Source of the DNA: Streptosporangiaceae bacterium
GTDB lineage: Bacteria; Actinomycetota; Actinomycetes; Streptosporangiales; Streptosporangiaceae
Direction: 5' to 3'
NCBI GenBank assembly: GCA_019239975.1
Contig: JAFAZE010000159.1
Location: 1-44,948 of the forward strand
Length of the DNA: 44,948 bases
Within the stretch, counting starts at the first letter, position 1, and every line of letters starts with the position of its first letter. Both the position numbers and the translations under genes were made by a program. The notes below the pieces were generated by a model. It was not told the origin of the DNA. It was given only the letters and a program-made list of their open reading frames with translations, and ran no database searches. Positions 32,427 to 40,021 of this stretch are shown one piece after another.

Positions 32427-33624
32427 ACCCGTGAACCGGGTTCCCCGCTGGCTGCTGCCCGCGGTCCTCGCGCTCCTGGTGGTCATGGTGCTGGTTGGTT
32501 CCATCGTCCACTAACAAGCGCTCGGCAACGTAGTCGATGCAGGCGGTGAGGGCGGCCACGTCGCCGGGATCGACGGCGGGGAACATGCCGATCCGCAGCT
32601 GGTTGCGGCCCAGCTTGCGGTACGACTCGGTGTCCACGATGCCGTTCTCGCGCAGCACGCCGGCCACCGCGCCGGCGCTCACCGCCGGGTCGAAATCGAT
32701 CGTGCCCACGACCGGGGACCGTTGCCCGGGGTCGGTCACGAACGGTGTCGCGTACGGCACGCGCTCGGCCCACTCGTACAGCACGGCGGATGAGCGGGCG
32801 GCGCGCTCGCTCGCGAACTTCAGGCCGCCGTTGCCGAGCAGCCACTCGATCTGGGTGGCGAGCAGCACCAGCGTGGCGAGCGACGGCGTGTTGTACGTCT
32901 GGTCCTTGACGGAGTTCTCCAGCGCTATGCGCAGCGACAAAAAGTCCGGTATGTACCGGCCGCTCGTCGCGATCTGCGTGATCCGTTCCACCGCGGCCGG
33001 GGACAGCAGCGCCAGCCACAGCCCGCCATCGGCGCCGAAGACCTTCTGCGGCGCGAAATAGTACGCGTCGAACTCGCCGGGCTCGGCCGGCAGCGCCCCG
33101 GCGGCGCTGGTCGCGTCCACGATGACCAGGGAGCCGGGATCGGCGCCGTCCGGCCGGCGGACGGGCATGCACACGCCGGTTGACGTCTCGTTGTGGGTGA
33201 GCGCGTAGGTGTCCACGCCCGCCTCGGCGCGCGGCAGCGGATGGGTGCCGGGCGGGGCGCCGATGACGCTCGGCTCGGCCAGCCACGGAGCGCGAGAGGT
33301 GACGGCGGCGAACCTCGACGAGAATTCACCGAACGAAAGGTGCTGCGCCTTGCCGTATATGAGCCCGAACGCCGCCGCGTCCCAGAACGCCGTGGTTCCG
33401 CCGTTGCCGAGGGCAACGACGTGATCGTTAGGAAGACCGAAAAGCTCAGCCAGCCCGCCGCGGATGCTCCTCACCAGCGACCGCACCGGCGCCTGCCGGT
33501 GGGAGGTGCCGAGCACGGGGGAAGCCGCGACCGCGCGGACCTGTTCCCCCCGCACCTTCGTGGGCCCGCTGCCGAACCGCCCGTCCGCCGGCCTGAGCCC
33601 CGGCGGTATAACAAGACTGGTCAC
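32371..33624 (-). CDS. serC: Phosphoserine aminotransferase, with C-terminal extension
   Basis: A 417-residue fold-type I PLP enzyme that converts 3-phosphohydroxypyruvate to phosphoserine in serine synthesis. The PLP lysine is Lys194 in YYFAPQKVFGADGG; GNGGTTAFWDAA, LTHNETSTGV and VDATSAAGALP are typical of the mycobacterial-type SerC. Ordinary members end near CIDYVAERL (residue 370). Here about 47 polar residues follow, antisense to a possible 27-residue membrane peptide, and the stop overlaps thpR by ATGA. So the extended form may be genuine and coupled to thpR. Confidence 0.92.
   Translation of the reverse strand: MTSLVIPPGLRPADGRFGSGPTKVRGEQVRAVAASPVLGTSHRQAPVRSLVRSIRGGLAELFGLPNDHVVALGNGGTTAFWDAAAFGLIYGKAQHLSFGEFSSRFAAVTSRAPWLAEPSVIGAPPGTHPLPRAEAGVDTYALTHNETSTGVCMPVRRPDGADPGSLVIVDATSAAGALPAEPGEFDAYYFAPQKVFGADGGLWLALLSPAAVERITQIATSGRYIPDFLSLRIALENSVKDQTYNTPSLATLVLLATQIEWLLGNGGLKFASERAARSSAVLYEWAERVPYATPFVTDPGQRSPVVGTIDFDPAVSAGAVAGVLRENGIVDTESYRKLGRNQLRIGMFPAVDPGDVAALTACIDYVAERLLVDDGTNQHHDHQEREDRGQQPAGNPVHGFSLLRRRGLEPRAPGVRG
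32431..32514 (+). CDS. Possible 27-residue single-helix membrane peptide, antisense to serC 3' end
   Basis: GTG 32431 to TAA 32514 encodes a short basic N-terminus (NRVPRW) and then LLPAVLALLVVMVLVGSIVH, an excellent membrane helix. No clear ribosome site. It lies on the other strand from the serC extension, and hydrophobicity on one strand can arise from polar codons on the other. It could be real with the serC end shifted, or a shadow. Confidence 0.35.
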   Translation: MNRVPRWLLPAVLALLVVMVLVGSIVH

Positions 33625-33673
33625 CCCGCCAGCGTACCGTTCACCCCCTCCCGCCCCCAGCCATCACCCCGCG

Positions 33674-33960
33674 TAGCGCGGCGCAGCCGCGCCGCGACGG
33701 CGGGACAGCGAGGCCACCGCGGACGGCGGACTACGGCGAGCACCACAGCGCCACGGCTGGGTGTGGTGCCCTGCGCCAGCGGCGCGGCGCAGCCGCGCTG
33801 TTACGGTGGCAGCGCAGCGGGCTACGCGAACGGCACGGCTAGCGCGGCGCAGCCGCGCTACTACGGCGGGTAGCGCAGCGGGCTACGCGAATGGCACGGC
33901 TAGCGCGGCGCAGCCGCGCTGCTGCGGTCGGCACCGCAGCGGGCTACGGCGAACGGCACG
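33674..33960 (+). repeat. Tandem array of ~60-bp hairpin units upstream of serC
   Basis: Three well-matched units start at 33781, 33841 and 33902 (period 60-61). Each begins with the hairpin AGCGCGGCGCAGCCGCGCT and continues through GCAGCGGGCTACG and GGCACGGCT. A partial unit with the same hairpin is at 33674-33692, and the sequence between is degenerate. In one frame the array would encode a repeated segment containing GSAAGYANGTASAAQP, but the frame breaks and has no start, so coding is unlikely. The last unit runs directly into copy 2 of the 142-bp element. The same words recur at 44695-44722. Confidence 0.8.
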
Positions 33961-34098
33961 GCTTAGCCGCGATCGCGGCTAAGCCGTGATGGCGCGGCCC
34001 GCGAGGGCCCACGGCCCTCCGGCCGCGCCATGCCACGGTGAGCACCGCGGCGGGCAACCGGGGGGTTCCGGGGGGTCGCCCCCCCGGGCCAGCACAGC
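33957..34098 (-). repeat. Structured 142-bp element, copy 2
   Basis: Read on the minus strand from 34098, this matches copy 1 (21684-21825) along its full length, with two single-base length differences that cancel. The last hairpin is a perfect 32-base palindrome (33957-33988). Its inner core AGCCGCGATCGCGGCT is identical to copy 1, but its outer arms are CACGGCTT/AAGCCGTG instead of GCTGTGT/ACACAGC, so pairing is kept while sequence changed. In the long hairpin the third outer pair is G-C (34029/33991) where copy 1 has C-G. It starts 11 bases after the citrate synthase stop, in the same sense as that gene. Confidence 0.8.
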
Positions 34099-34138
34099 TG
34101 ATGAGGTTCTAGACCATTCGGTCTAGAACCTCATCAGC
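34097..34138 (-). terminator. Perfect 19-bp hairpin spanning the citrate synthase stop codon
   Basis: GCTGATGAGGTTCTAGACC (34097-34115) and its exact reverse complement (34120-34138) with a 4-base loop. One arm is made of the last codons of the gene (encoding ADEVLD), and the TAG stop (34109-34111) lies in the other arm. No U tract follows. It may act as terminator or transcript-end stabiliser ahead of the 142-bp element. Confidence 0.65.
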
Positions 34139-35218
34139 GCCGGGGACGTCGCGGACCGGGCGGGCCGTGGGGCCGACGTACCGCGCGGCGGGCCGGACCA
34201 GCCGCCCGGTGCGCTTCTGCTCCAGGATGTGCGCCGCCCAGCCGGCCGTGCGGGCGCAGGTGAACATCGAGGTGAACATGTGCGCCGGAACCTCCGCGAA
34301 GTCCAGGACGATCGCGGCCCAGAACTCGACGTTGGTCTCCAGGACCCGGTCCGGGCGGCGGGCGCGCAGTTCGGCCAGCGCCGCGTTCTCCAGCGCGAGC
34401 GCCACCTCGTACCTGGGCGCGCCGAGTTCCTTCGCGGTGCGGCGCAGCACCCGCGCGCGCGGGTCCTCGGCGCGGTACACCCGGTGGCCGAAGCCCATCA
34501 GCCGCTCGCCGCGGTCCAGCACGGACTTGACGTAGCCCTCGGCGTCGCCGCTGCGCTCGACCTCCTCGATCATGTGCAGCACGCGTGCGGGGGCGCCGCC
34601 GTGCAGCGGGCCGGACATGGCGCCGACGGCGCCGGAGATGGCCGCCGCCACGTCGGCCCCGGTGGAGGCGATCACCCGGGCGGTGAACGTGGACGCGTTC
34701 ATCCCGTGCTCGGCGGCCGAGACCCAGTAGGAGTCCACCGCCTTCACGTGACGCGGGTCGGGGTCGCCGCGCCAGCGGATCATGAAACGCTCGGTGATGG
34801 TCGCGGCCTCGTCGACCCGGCGCTGGGACACCATCGGCAGCCCGGGGCCGCGCGCGGACTGCGCGACAAAGGACAGCGCCATCACGGACGCCCGCGCGAG
34901 ATCATCCCGCGCCTGGTCGTCGCCGATATCGAGCAGCGGCCGCAGCCCCCAGGCGGGCGCGAGCATCGAGATCGCGCTCTGCACGTCGACCCGGATGTCG
35001 CCGGAGTGCACCGGGATCGGGTACGGCTCGGCCGGGGGCAGCCCGGGGTTGAAGGCATTGTCAACCAGGAGCCCCCAGACATGAGCGAACGACACGTGGC
35101 CCGCCAGCTCCTCGATATCAACCCCGCGGTAACGGAGCGAGCCGCCCTCCTTGTCTGGTTCGGCGATCTCGGTCTCGAAGGCTACGACGCCCTCGAGTCC
35201 TGGCTTGAAGTCCGACAT
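34109..35218 (-). CDS. Citrate synthase 2 family protein
   Basis: A 369-residue citrate synthase-fold enzyme condensing acetyl-CoA with oxaloacetate. Catalytic residues are present: His171 (SAAEHGMNAS), His206 (SGPLHGGAP), His245 (GFGHRVY) and Asp306 (VLDFAEVP). LRYRGVDIEELAG is the typical N-terminal block. Start ATG 35218 has GAGAGGA 7 bases upstream; the in-frame ATG at 35239 is less likely. Members of this shorter actinobacterial subfamily can be citrate or 2-methylcitrate synthases; the sequence alone does not decide. It is near pdxH, transcribed away from it. Confidence 0.92.
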   Translation of the reverse strand: MSDFKPGLEGVVAFETEIAEPDKEGGSLRYRGVDIEELAGHVSFAHVWGLLVDNAFNPGLPPAEPYPIPVHSGDIRVDVQSAISMLAPAWGLRPLLDIGDDQARDDLARASVMALSFVAQSARGPGLPMVSQRRVDEAATITERFMIRWRGDPDPRHVKAVDSYWVSAAEHGMNASTFTARVIASTGADVAAAISGAVGAMSGPLHGGAPARVLHMIEEVERSGDAEGYVKSVLDRGERLMGFGHRVYRAEDPRARVLRRTAKELGAPRYEVALALENAALAELRARRPDRVLETNVEFWAAIVLDFAEVPAHMFTSMFTCARTAGWAAHILEQKRTGRLVRPAARYVGPTARPVRDVPGADEVLDRMV

Positions 35219-35339
35219 CGGTGTTCCTCTCGTCCTCATGGGGTGTCAGAGGCGATTTACCTGCTACTGCTTGAGTTTGCGACCGTATGCATGACTGTAC
35301 TTGACAGAGTGAGCTGGAAGCAGAGCGTGCATCCTGTGA

Positions 35340-35702
35340 TCGCGTACCGGTGGTTACGGGCTGATCGGCATCAGCGGCAAGGCCGGGAACCACACATGGG
35401 CCTACGATCAGGCCGACGACTACACCTTCTCCCTGGCCGCCACGATCGGCGCCGGCACGCTCGCCCTTTCGCTGTACGCCGGATCCGGGTGGGCCAACCT
35501 GCACACCTGGACGCTGGCACCGGCCAGGTTCTACTTCTGCCAGGTGTCGGCCGACGGGACAGGAAAGCTCCTGCTCGCCAGCTACTCCTCCAACCTCGCA
35601 CCACGCACATCCCTGATCGGCATCAACCCGCAGGCAGGCACGGCCGTGAAGCTCCCCGTCCAAGCGGATTACGTGCACGACGGCGTCGGGGTCGCCTGGT
35701 AA
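35340..35702 (+). pseudogene. C-terminal remnant of an unidentified protein (no start codon)
   Basis: An open frame of 120 codons opens right after a TGA and ends at TAA 35700-35702. Its residues look like genuine protein, not a shadow: GGYGLIGISGKAGNHTWAYD, YTFSLAATIGAGTLALSLYA, FYFCQVSADGTGKLLLASYS, LIGINPQAGTAVKLPV, YVHDGVGVAW. Alternating hydrophobic and polar residues suggest beta strands as in secreted propeller-like proteins. There is no usable ATG, GTG or TTG near the 5' end, so the N-terminal part has been lost. I do not recognise the family. Confidence 0.5.
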
Positions 35703-35929
35703 CCCGCCAGCCCGGCCTCACGAAGCGGCAACCGCCGGCCGCCCCGCGTGCCACCCCGGCTGGCAGGAAGCGCGGCTGCTGACCGGAACCGGCATCGCGG
35801 GGCGGCGCGAGCCGACTGGGCGGAACCCGGCACCGCGACGCGGGCAGGACCGGTACCGCCGCCGGGCAACCAAGCGGCTGCGGGACTAGAGTTCACTGAG
35901 GCTCATTGACCCGCAACGGATCATTACCC

Positions 35930-36580
35930 ATGAACCCTTCATTTTTTACGCAAAGTGAGAATCCCGCGCCGCTTCCGCAAGGCTTGCCCGAGGACCAGAT
36001 GGCCGAGGAGCCGATGACGCAGTTCTCCCGGTGGATGGCTGATGCGCTGGCGTCAGGAATTCCGGAGCCGACGGCGATGGTGCTGGCCACCACGACGCCG
36101 GAAGGGCGCCCGCGTGCCCGGACTGTGCTGCTGAAGGCTCACGACCAGACGGGTTTCACCTTCTACACCAACCGGACGTCGCGCAAGGGCAGGGAACTCG
36201 CCGTGCACCCTATGGCTTGCCTCGTGTTCCCCTGGCATGGGATGGGCCGCCAGGTGATCGTGGAGGGCCAGGTGCGTGCGCTGTCCCAAGCGGAAAGCGA
36301 GCCGTACTTCAGGTCCAGACCAAGAGGTTCCCAAGTCGGGGCTTGGGCCAGCCGGCAGTCGACGGTCATTGCCTCGCGGGCTGTTCTGGATGACCGAGTC
36401 GCCGAACTGGAGCGGCGGTGGCCGGAGCCGGAACCTGTGCCGATGCCGGATTTCTGGGGCGGTTACCTGCTCGAGCCCGACGCGGTGGAATTCTGGCAGA
36501 GCCGTCCGAGCCGCCTGCATGACCGCCTGCGGTACCGGCGGGCAAACGGAGGGTGGGTCATCGAGCGGCTTTCGCCCTAG
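35930..36580 (+). CDS. pdxH: Pyridoxamine/pyridoxine 5'-phosphate oxidase
   Basis: A 216-residue FMN enzyme that oxidises PNP or PMP to pyridoxal 5'-phosphate. FMN-binding signatures are RARTVLLK, FTFYTNRTSRKG, and VIVEGQV; substrate-binding RSRPRGSQVGAWAS and the C-terminal W-G-G-Y-L-L-E-P and RLHDRLRYRR are those of PdxH. Length is standard. Start ATG 35930 is preferred over TTG 35906. The preceding 200 bases hold no other gene. The DtxR-family gene follows 31 bases later on the same strand. Confidence 0.95.
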   Translation: MNPSFFTQSENPAPLPQGLPEDQMAEEPMTQFSRWMADALASGIPEPTAMVLATTTPEGRPRARTVLLKAHDQTGFTFYTNRTSRKGRELAVHPMACLVFPWHGMGRQVIVEGQVRALSQAESEPYFRSRPRGSQVGAWASRQSTVIASRAVLDDRVAELERRWPEPEPVPMPDFWGGYLLEPDAVEFWQSRPSRLHDRLRYRRANGGWVIERLSP

Positions 36581-36611
36581 CGCATAACATCACACTCAGG
36601 AGAGTGATGAG

Positions 36612-37325
36612 GTGACCGCCCAGGGGCTTATCGATACCACGGAGATGTACCTCCGCACGATTTTCGAGCTCGAGGAAGAGGGGATCGTCCCGCTCCGTGC
36701 GCGCATCGCGGAGCGGCTGTCGCAGACCGGCCCGACCGTCAGCCAGACCGTGGCCCGGATGGAGCGCGACGGCCTGCTGCACGTGGCGGGCGACCGGCAG
36801 CTGTCGCTCAGCCAGACCGGCCGGGCGCTGGCGACCCGGGTGATGCGCAAGCACCGGCTGGCCGAGTGCCTTCTCGTCAGCGTCATCCAGCTCCCCTGGG
36901 AAGAGGTGCACATCGAGGCGTGCCGCTGGGAGCACGTGATCTCGGAGAGCGTCGAGCGCCGCCTGTTCGAGCTCCTCGGCCATCCGCTGCGCTGCCCGCA
37001 CGGCAACCTGATCCCGGGGCTTGGCGAGCTGGGTGCCGCCGGGCCTGGCGGGGCCCAGCCGGCCGGGCAGGAACCCGACCAGGGCATGACGGAGGCGGCC
37101 GGAGGGATTCCGGCGCCCGTGGTCGTCACGCGGATAAGCGAGCAGATCCAAAGCGACCTTGTTCTGATGCTTAAACTGAAGCGCGCCGGGATACAACCCG
37201 GACGCAGGGTTTTGCTGGGGTCGATCGAAGGCGGTGTTCAGGTGACCCGCGGTGACGGTGGTGAGGCTGAGACCACCGAACTCCCGCTCCAGGTCGCCTC
37301 GCACGTATTCGTGTCCAAAGAGTGA
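36612..37325 (+). CDS. DtxR/IdeR-family metal-dependent transcriptional repressor
   Basis: A 237-residue regulator with an N-terminal winged helix (RIAERLSQTGPTVSQTVARMERDGLL), a dimerisation domain and an SH3-like C-terminus (about 160-237). The metal ligands of DtxR are conserved with an offset of two: Met12, His81, Glu85, His100, Cys104, Glu107 and His108. So it should bind iron(II) and repress iron-uptake genes. The linker at about 140-165 is rich in Gly, Ala and Pro. Start GTG 36612 has AGGAGAG 8 bases upstream. Target sites were not found in the window. Confidence 0.93.
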   Translation: MTAQGLIDTTEMYLRTIFELEEEGIVPLRARIAERLSQTGPTVSQTVARMERDGLLHVAGDRQLSLSQTGRALATRVMRKHRLAECLLVSVIQLPWEEVHIEACRWEHVISESVERRLFELLGHPLRCPHGNLIPGLGELGAAGPGGAQPAGQEPDQGMTEAAGGIPAPVVVTRISEQIQSDLVLMLKLKRAGIQPGRRVLLGSIEGGVQVTRGDGGEAETTELPLQVASHVFVSKE

Positions 37326-37393
37326 CCGGTGTCTGTCTGTGACCGGAGCGTGGGTATGACGGCCATGGGTTCCTGGCATGCGGGGGCGCAGGG

Positions 37394-39685
37394 GTGACGC
37401 GCTTGGACAGCGATGCCTTCGACCCGTACCTTCCGGGGGAGTACCTCCTCGCCCAGGCAGAGGTTGGCGTCATCGTCACGGACCGGCACAGCAACGTGGT
37501 GTACCTCAACGCGTGCGCCGCCGGCATGCTCCGCATCAGCGGCGACATCTCCAGGCTCACCGGGCGGCCGCTGCAGGCGCTGGGCCTCGTCGCCGACGGC
37601 GACCTGCCGAAGGTGGCCGTCCTGGCCGCACAGGTGCTGCGCGGCCGGTCCTGGGAAGGCACGTTCGCCGGCGCCCGCGGCGACGGCGGCCTGGCGTTCA
37701 TCCGTGTCACCGCCGTGCCGCTGCGCCACCCGTCGGGCGAGATCGACGGCATCGTTCTGCTGGCGGTACAGGCCGGCCGCCAGGACGCGCAGCGCGAGCA
37801 CGACAAGTTCCGGCTGCTCGAACGCGTGGGCGAGCGGCTGGCCGGCTCGCTGGAGCTGAACGCCACGCTGCGGCACGTCGCCGAGATGCTCGTCCCGCAG
37901 TTCGCCGACCACTGCTTCATCGACCTGTTCCAGGGCGACAAGCTGATCCGCCGGGTGCAGACGCACGCGGCTGGGTGGGAGCCGCCGCCGGGCACCTGGG
38001 CGCGGATCGGAGAGCAGATCCGCTACCCCGACGGGCACTTCTGCCAGCAGGCCATGGCACGGCTGGAAACCATCGTGGTGCCCGACCTGGAAGCCGGGCA
38101 GTACCCGTCGCCGAGCCCGGAGTCCATGGCGGCGGCGACCGAGGCCGGCCTCACGTCGGTCGTGGCCGCCCCGCTGTACGCGCGCGGCGAATTGCTCGGC
38201 GTGATGAGCCTGGCCCTGTCCAGGCTCACCAGCCGGCCGGACCCGCACTACGACTTCTCGGACCGTGACCTCCTGGGCGCGATCGCGAGCCGGGTCGCCG
38301 TCGCCATCGACAACGCCATGCTGTTCGAGACCGAGCGGCAGACCGCGCTGGCCTTCCAGCAGAGCCTGCTGCCCCAGGCCATCCCCGACCTGGACGGGCT
38401 GGAGGTCGCGTTCCGCTACGTTCCCGCCAAGCCGCTGGAGACGCATGGCCAGGGAATCCAGACGCAGGTGGGGGGCGACTGGTACGACATCATCCCGCTC
38501 GCCGCGGGCCGGGTGGGGATGGTCATCGGGGACGTCGAGGGGCGCGGCGCGCGCGCCGCCGCCACGATGGGCCAGCTCCGCGCGGCGCTCCGGGCGATGG
38601 CGATGGACGAGAAGACGCCGGCGGACATCCTGCGCAAGCTGGACGAGTGGTGCCGGTCGACGGCGCCGCCCGGTGCCACGGGCGAACCGCCGACGGTCAG
38701 CTGCATCTATCTCATCTACGACGCCTGGTCGCGCGAGCTGACGTTCGCCAACGCCGGCCATGACGCGCCGCTGCTGGTCAGCGGCGGAACGGTGCGGCCT
38801 CTCGAGGTGCGGCACAAAGGAGTTCTGCTCGGCGTCCGGGGCCGGGGCATCCGCGGCCTGCCGACGTACAAGGAGCAGACCGTCGTCCTGCCGCCGGGCG
38901 CGACGCTGGTGCTGTACACCGACGGGCTGACCGACCGGCGCAGCCGGGCCGACGGCTCCGGCCACTACTCAGAGGCCGAGGCGGTCGAGATGCTCCGCAA
39001 CGCGGTGCGCACCGCGGCGGCGAGCGAGGACGCCGGCGTGATCGCGGCGGCCGCCGAGCACGCGGTGCCCGGCGACATCGACGACGACATGGCCATCCTG
39101 GCTTTCCGCTCCTCCGCCGAGGATCTCGCCTCGGCCGAGCGCGTATTTCCCGCGGAGCCGATCATGGTCTCGGAGGCTCGCCGCCTGGCCGCCGCCACCT
39201 TCGCGGAATGGTCGATGGACGCCGAGCAGGCCGATCTCGCCTGCCTCCTTGTCTCCGAGGTGGTCACCAACGCGGTCCTGCACGCGTCGGTGACGCCGAG
39301 CCCCGGCCGCAGGTTCGACATGGAACTCGAGCCGGCCGTCCCCGTACCGGTCCCGGCCCCCGTTCCGGCTCACGTCCAGGGCGGCTGGCCGGCGGCGGCG
39401 GCCGCCGTGGCGGCCACCGCATGGGACGGCCCGCTGCCGGAGGCCAGCCCGGACCACCGGGCAAAGGAATTCGTCCTGCGGCTGCGGCGCGGCGCCGAGG
39501 CGGTCTGGGTGGAGGTCTTCGACCCCGATCTCCGGCTGCCGCGGCTGCGCAGCGCGGGCGCGACCGACGAGGGCGGCCGCGGCCTGTACCTGGTCGAGCA
39601 GCTTGCCACCCGCTGGGGATCCAGGCCCACCCCCGAGGGCAAGGCCGTCTGGTTCGAGATGCCGCTGGACGGCAAGCGCGCCTGA
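37394..39685 (+). CDS. PP2C-type SpoIIE phosphatase with PAS, GAF and anti-sigma-type ATPase domains
   Basis: A 763-residue multidomain regulator. In order: PAS (about 15-125, QAEVGVIVTDRHSNVVYLN), GAF (about 145-320), SpoIIE/PP2C phosphatase (about 330-560; GGDWYDIIPL, MVIGDVEGRG, LVLYTDGLTDRR, DDDMAILAFR supply the metal-binding aspartates), and a C-terminal HATPase of the anti-sigma kinase type (N box LVSEVVTNAVLHA near 620, GGRGLYLVEQLA near 726). A Pro/Ala-rich insertion (about 640-685) separates the N and G boxes. Such proteins control sigma factor partner switching in actinobacteria. Start GTG 37394. Confidence 0.92.
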   Translation: MTRLDSDAFDPYLPGEYLLAQAEVGVIVTDRHSNVVYLNACAAGMLRISGDISRLTGRPLQALGLVADGDLPKVAVLAAQVLRGRSWEGTFAGARGDGGLAFIRVTAVPLRHPSGEIDGIVLLAVQAGRQDAQREHDKFRLLERVGERLAGSLELNATLRHVAEMLVPQFADHCFIDLFQGDKLIRRVQTHAAGWEPPPGTWARIGEQIRYPDGHFCQQAMARLETIVVPDLEAGQYPSPSPESMAAATEAGLTSVVAAPLYARGELLGVMSLALSRLTSRPDPHYDFSDRDLLGAIASRVAVAIDNAMLFETERQTALAFQQSLLPQAIPDLDGLEVAFRYVPAKPLETHGQGIQTQVGGDWYDIIPLAAGRVGMVIGDVEGRGARAAATMGQLRAALRAMAMDEKTPADILRKLDEWCRSTAPPGATGEPPTVSCIYLIYDAWSRELTFANAGHDAPLLVSGGTVRPLEVRHKGVLLGVRGRGIRGLPTYKEQTVVLPPGATLVLYTDGLTDRRSRADGSGHYSEAEAVEMLRNAVRTAAASEDAGVIAAAAEHAVPGDIDDDMAILAFRSSAEDLASAERVFPAEPIMVSEARRLAAATFAEWSMDAEQADLACLLVSEVVTNAVLHASVTPSPGRRFDMELEPAVPVPVPAPVPAHVQGGWPAAAAAVAATAWDGPLPEASPDHRAKEFVLRLRRGAEAVWVEVFDPDLRLPRLRSAGATDEGGRGLYLVEQLATRWGSRPTPEGKAVWFEMPLDGKRA

Positions 39686-39686
39686 G

Positions 39687-39857
39687 TTAGTGGTGCCCCT
39701 GGCCGGATGCCCAGAACAGGAGCATGGCGATCACGAAGACCACGATGACGCCTGTCCATGTCTTGCTGTTGATCGACAGGCCTATCCGGCGGCGGCCCTT
39801 GTTCCAGAACCAGGCGACGATGACGGCCAGGAAGACCAGCAGGATGAGTCCACTCAT
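39687..39857 (-). CDS. 56-residue two-helix membrane protein
   Basis: ATG 39857 to TAA 39687, with AGAAGG 5 bases before the ATG. Two membrane helices (LILLVFLAVIVAWFW and GVIVVFVIAMLLFWA) flank a basic loop (NKGRRRIGLSINSKTW), ending GQGHH. It starts one base after the convergent phosphatase gene's stop region. I do not recognise it. Hydrophobic pattern, ribosome site and exact fit in the gap make it likely real. Confidence 0.7.
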   Translation of the reverse strand: MSGLILLVFLAVIVAWFWNKGRRRIGLSINSKTWTGVIVVFVIAMLLFWASGQGHH

Positions 39858-40021
39858 AGCGCCTTCTGCGGGAGTCCTTTCAACGGCTGTACGCCGACCC
39901 GTTGTACCGAGACTACGGCAAGCATGCCGGTTTCGTCGCCCCTAGGCCGGGTGGCTACCGAGGGGTAACCTTGGTTGTGAGGATCGCCAGCGATCGTTCG
40001 GAAGAAAGAGCAGGGAATGCC

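Noticed and set aside
33193..33873. Plus-strand frame whose end encodes repeated AAGYANGTASAAQP segments
   Set aside because: The start lies antisense to serC and the repeat frame breaks; the repeats are better explained as non-coding hairpin DNA.
34229..35782. Plus-strand frame of 517 codons opposite citrate synthase
   Set aside because: Mostly antisense to the citrate synthase gene, low-complexity Arg/His/Gly residues. The real protein-like remnant at 35340-35702 is in another frame.
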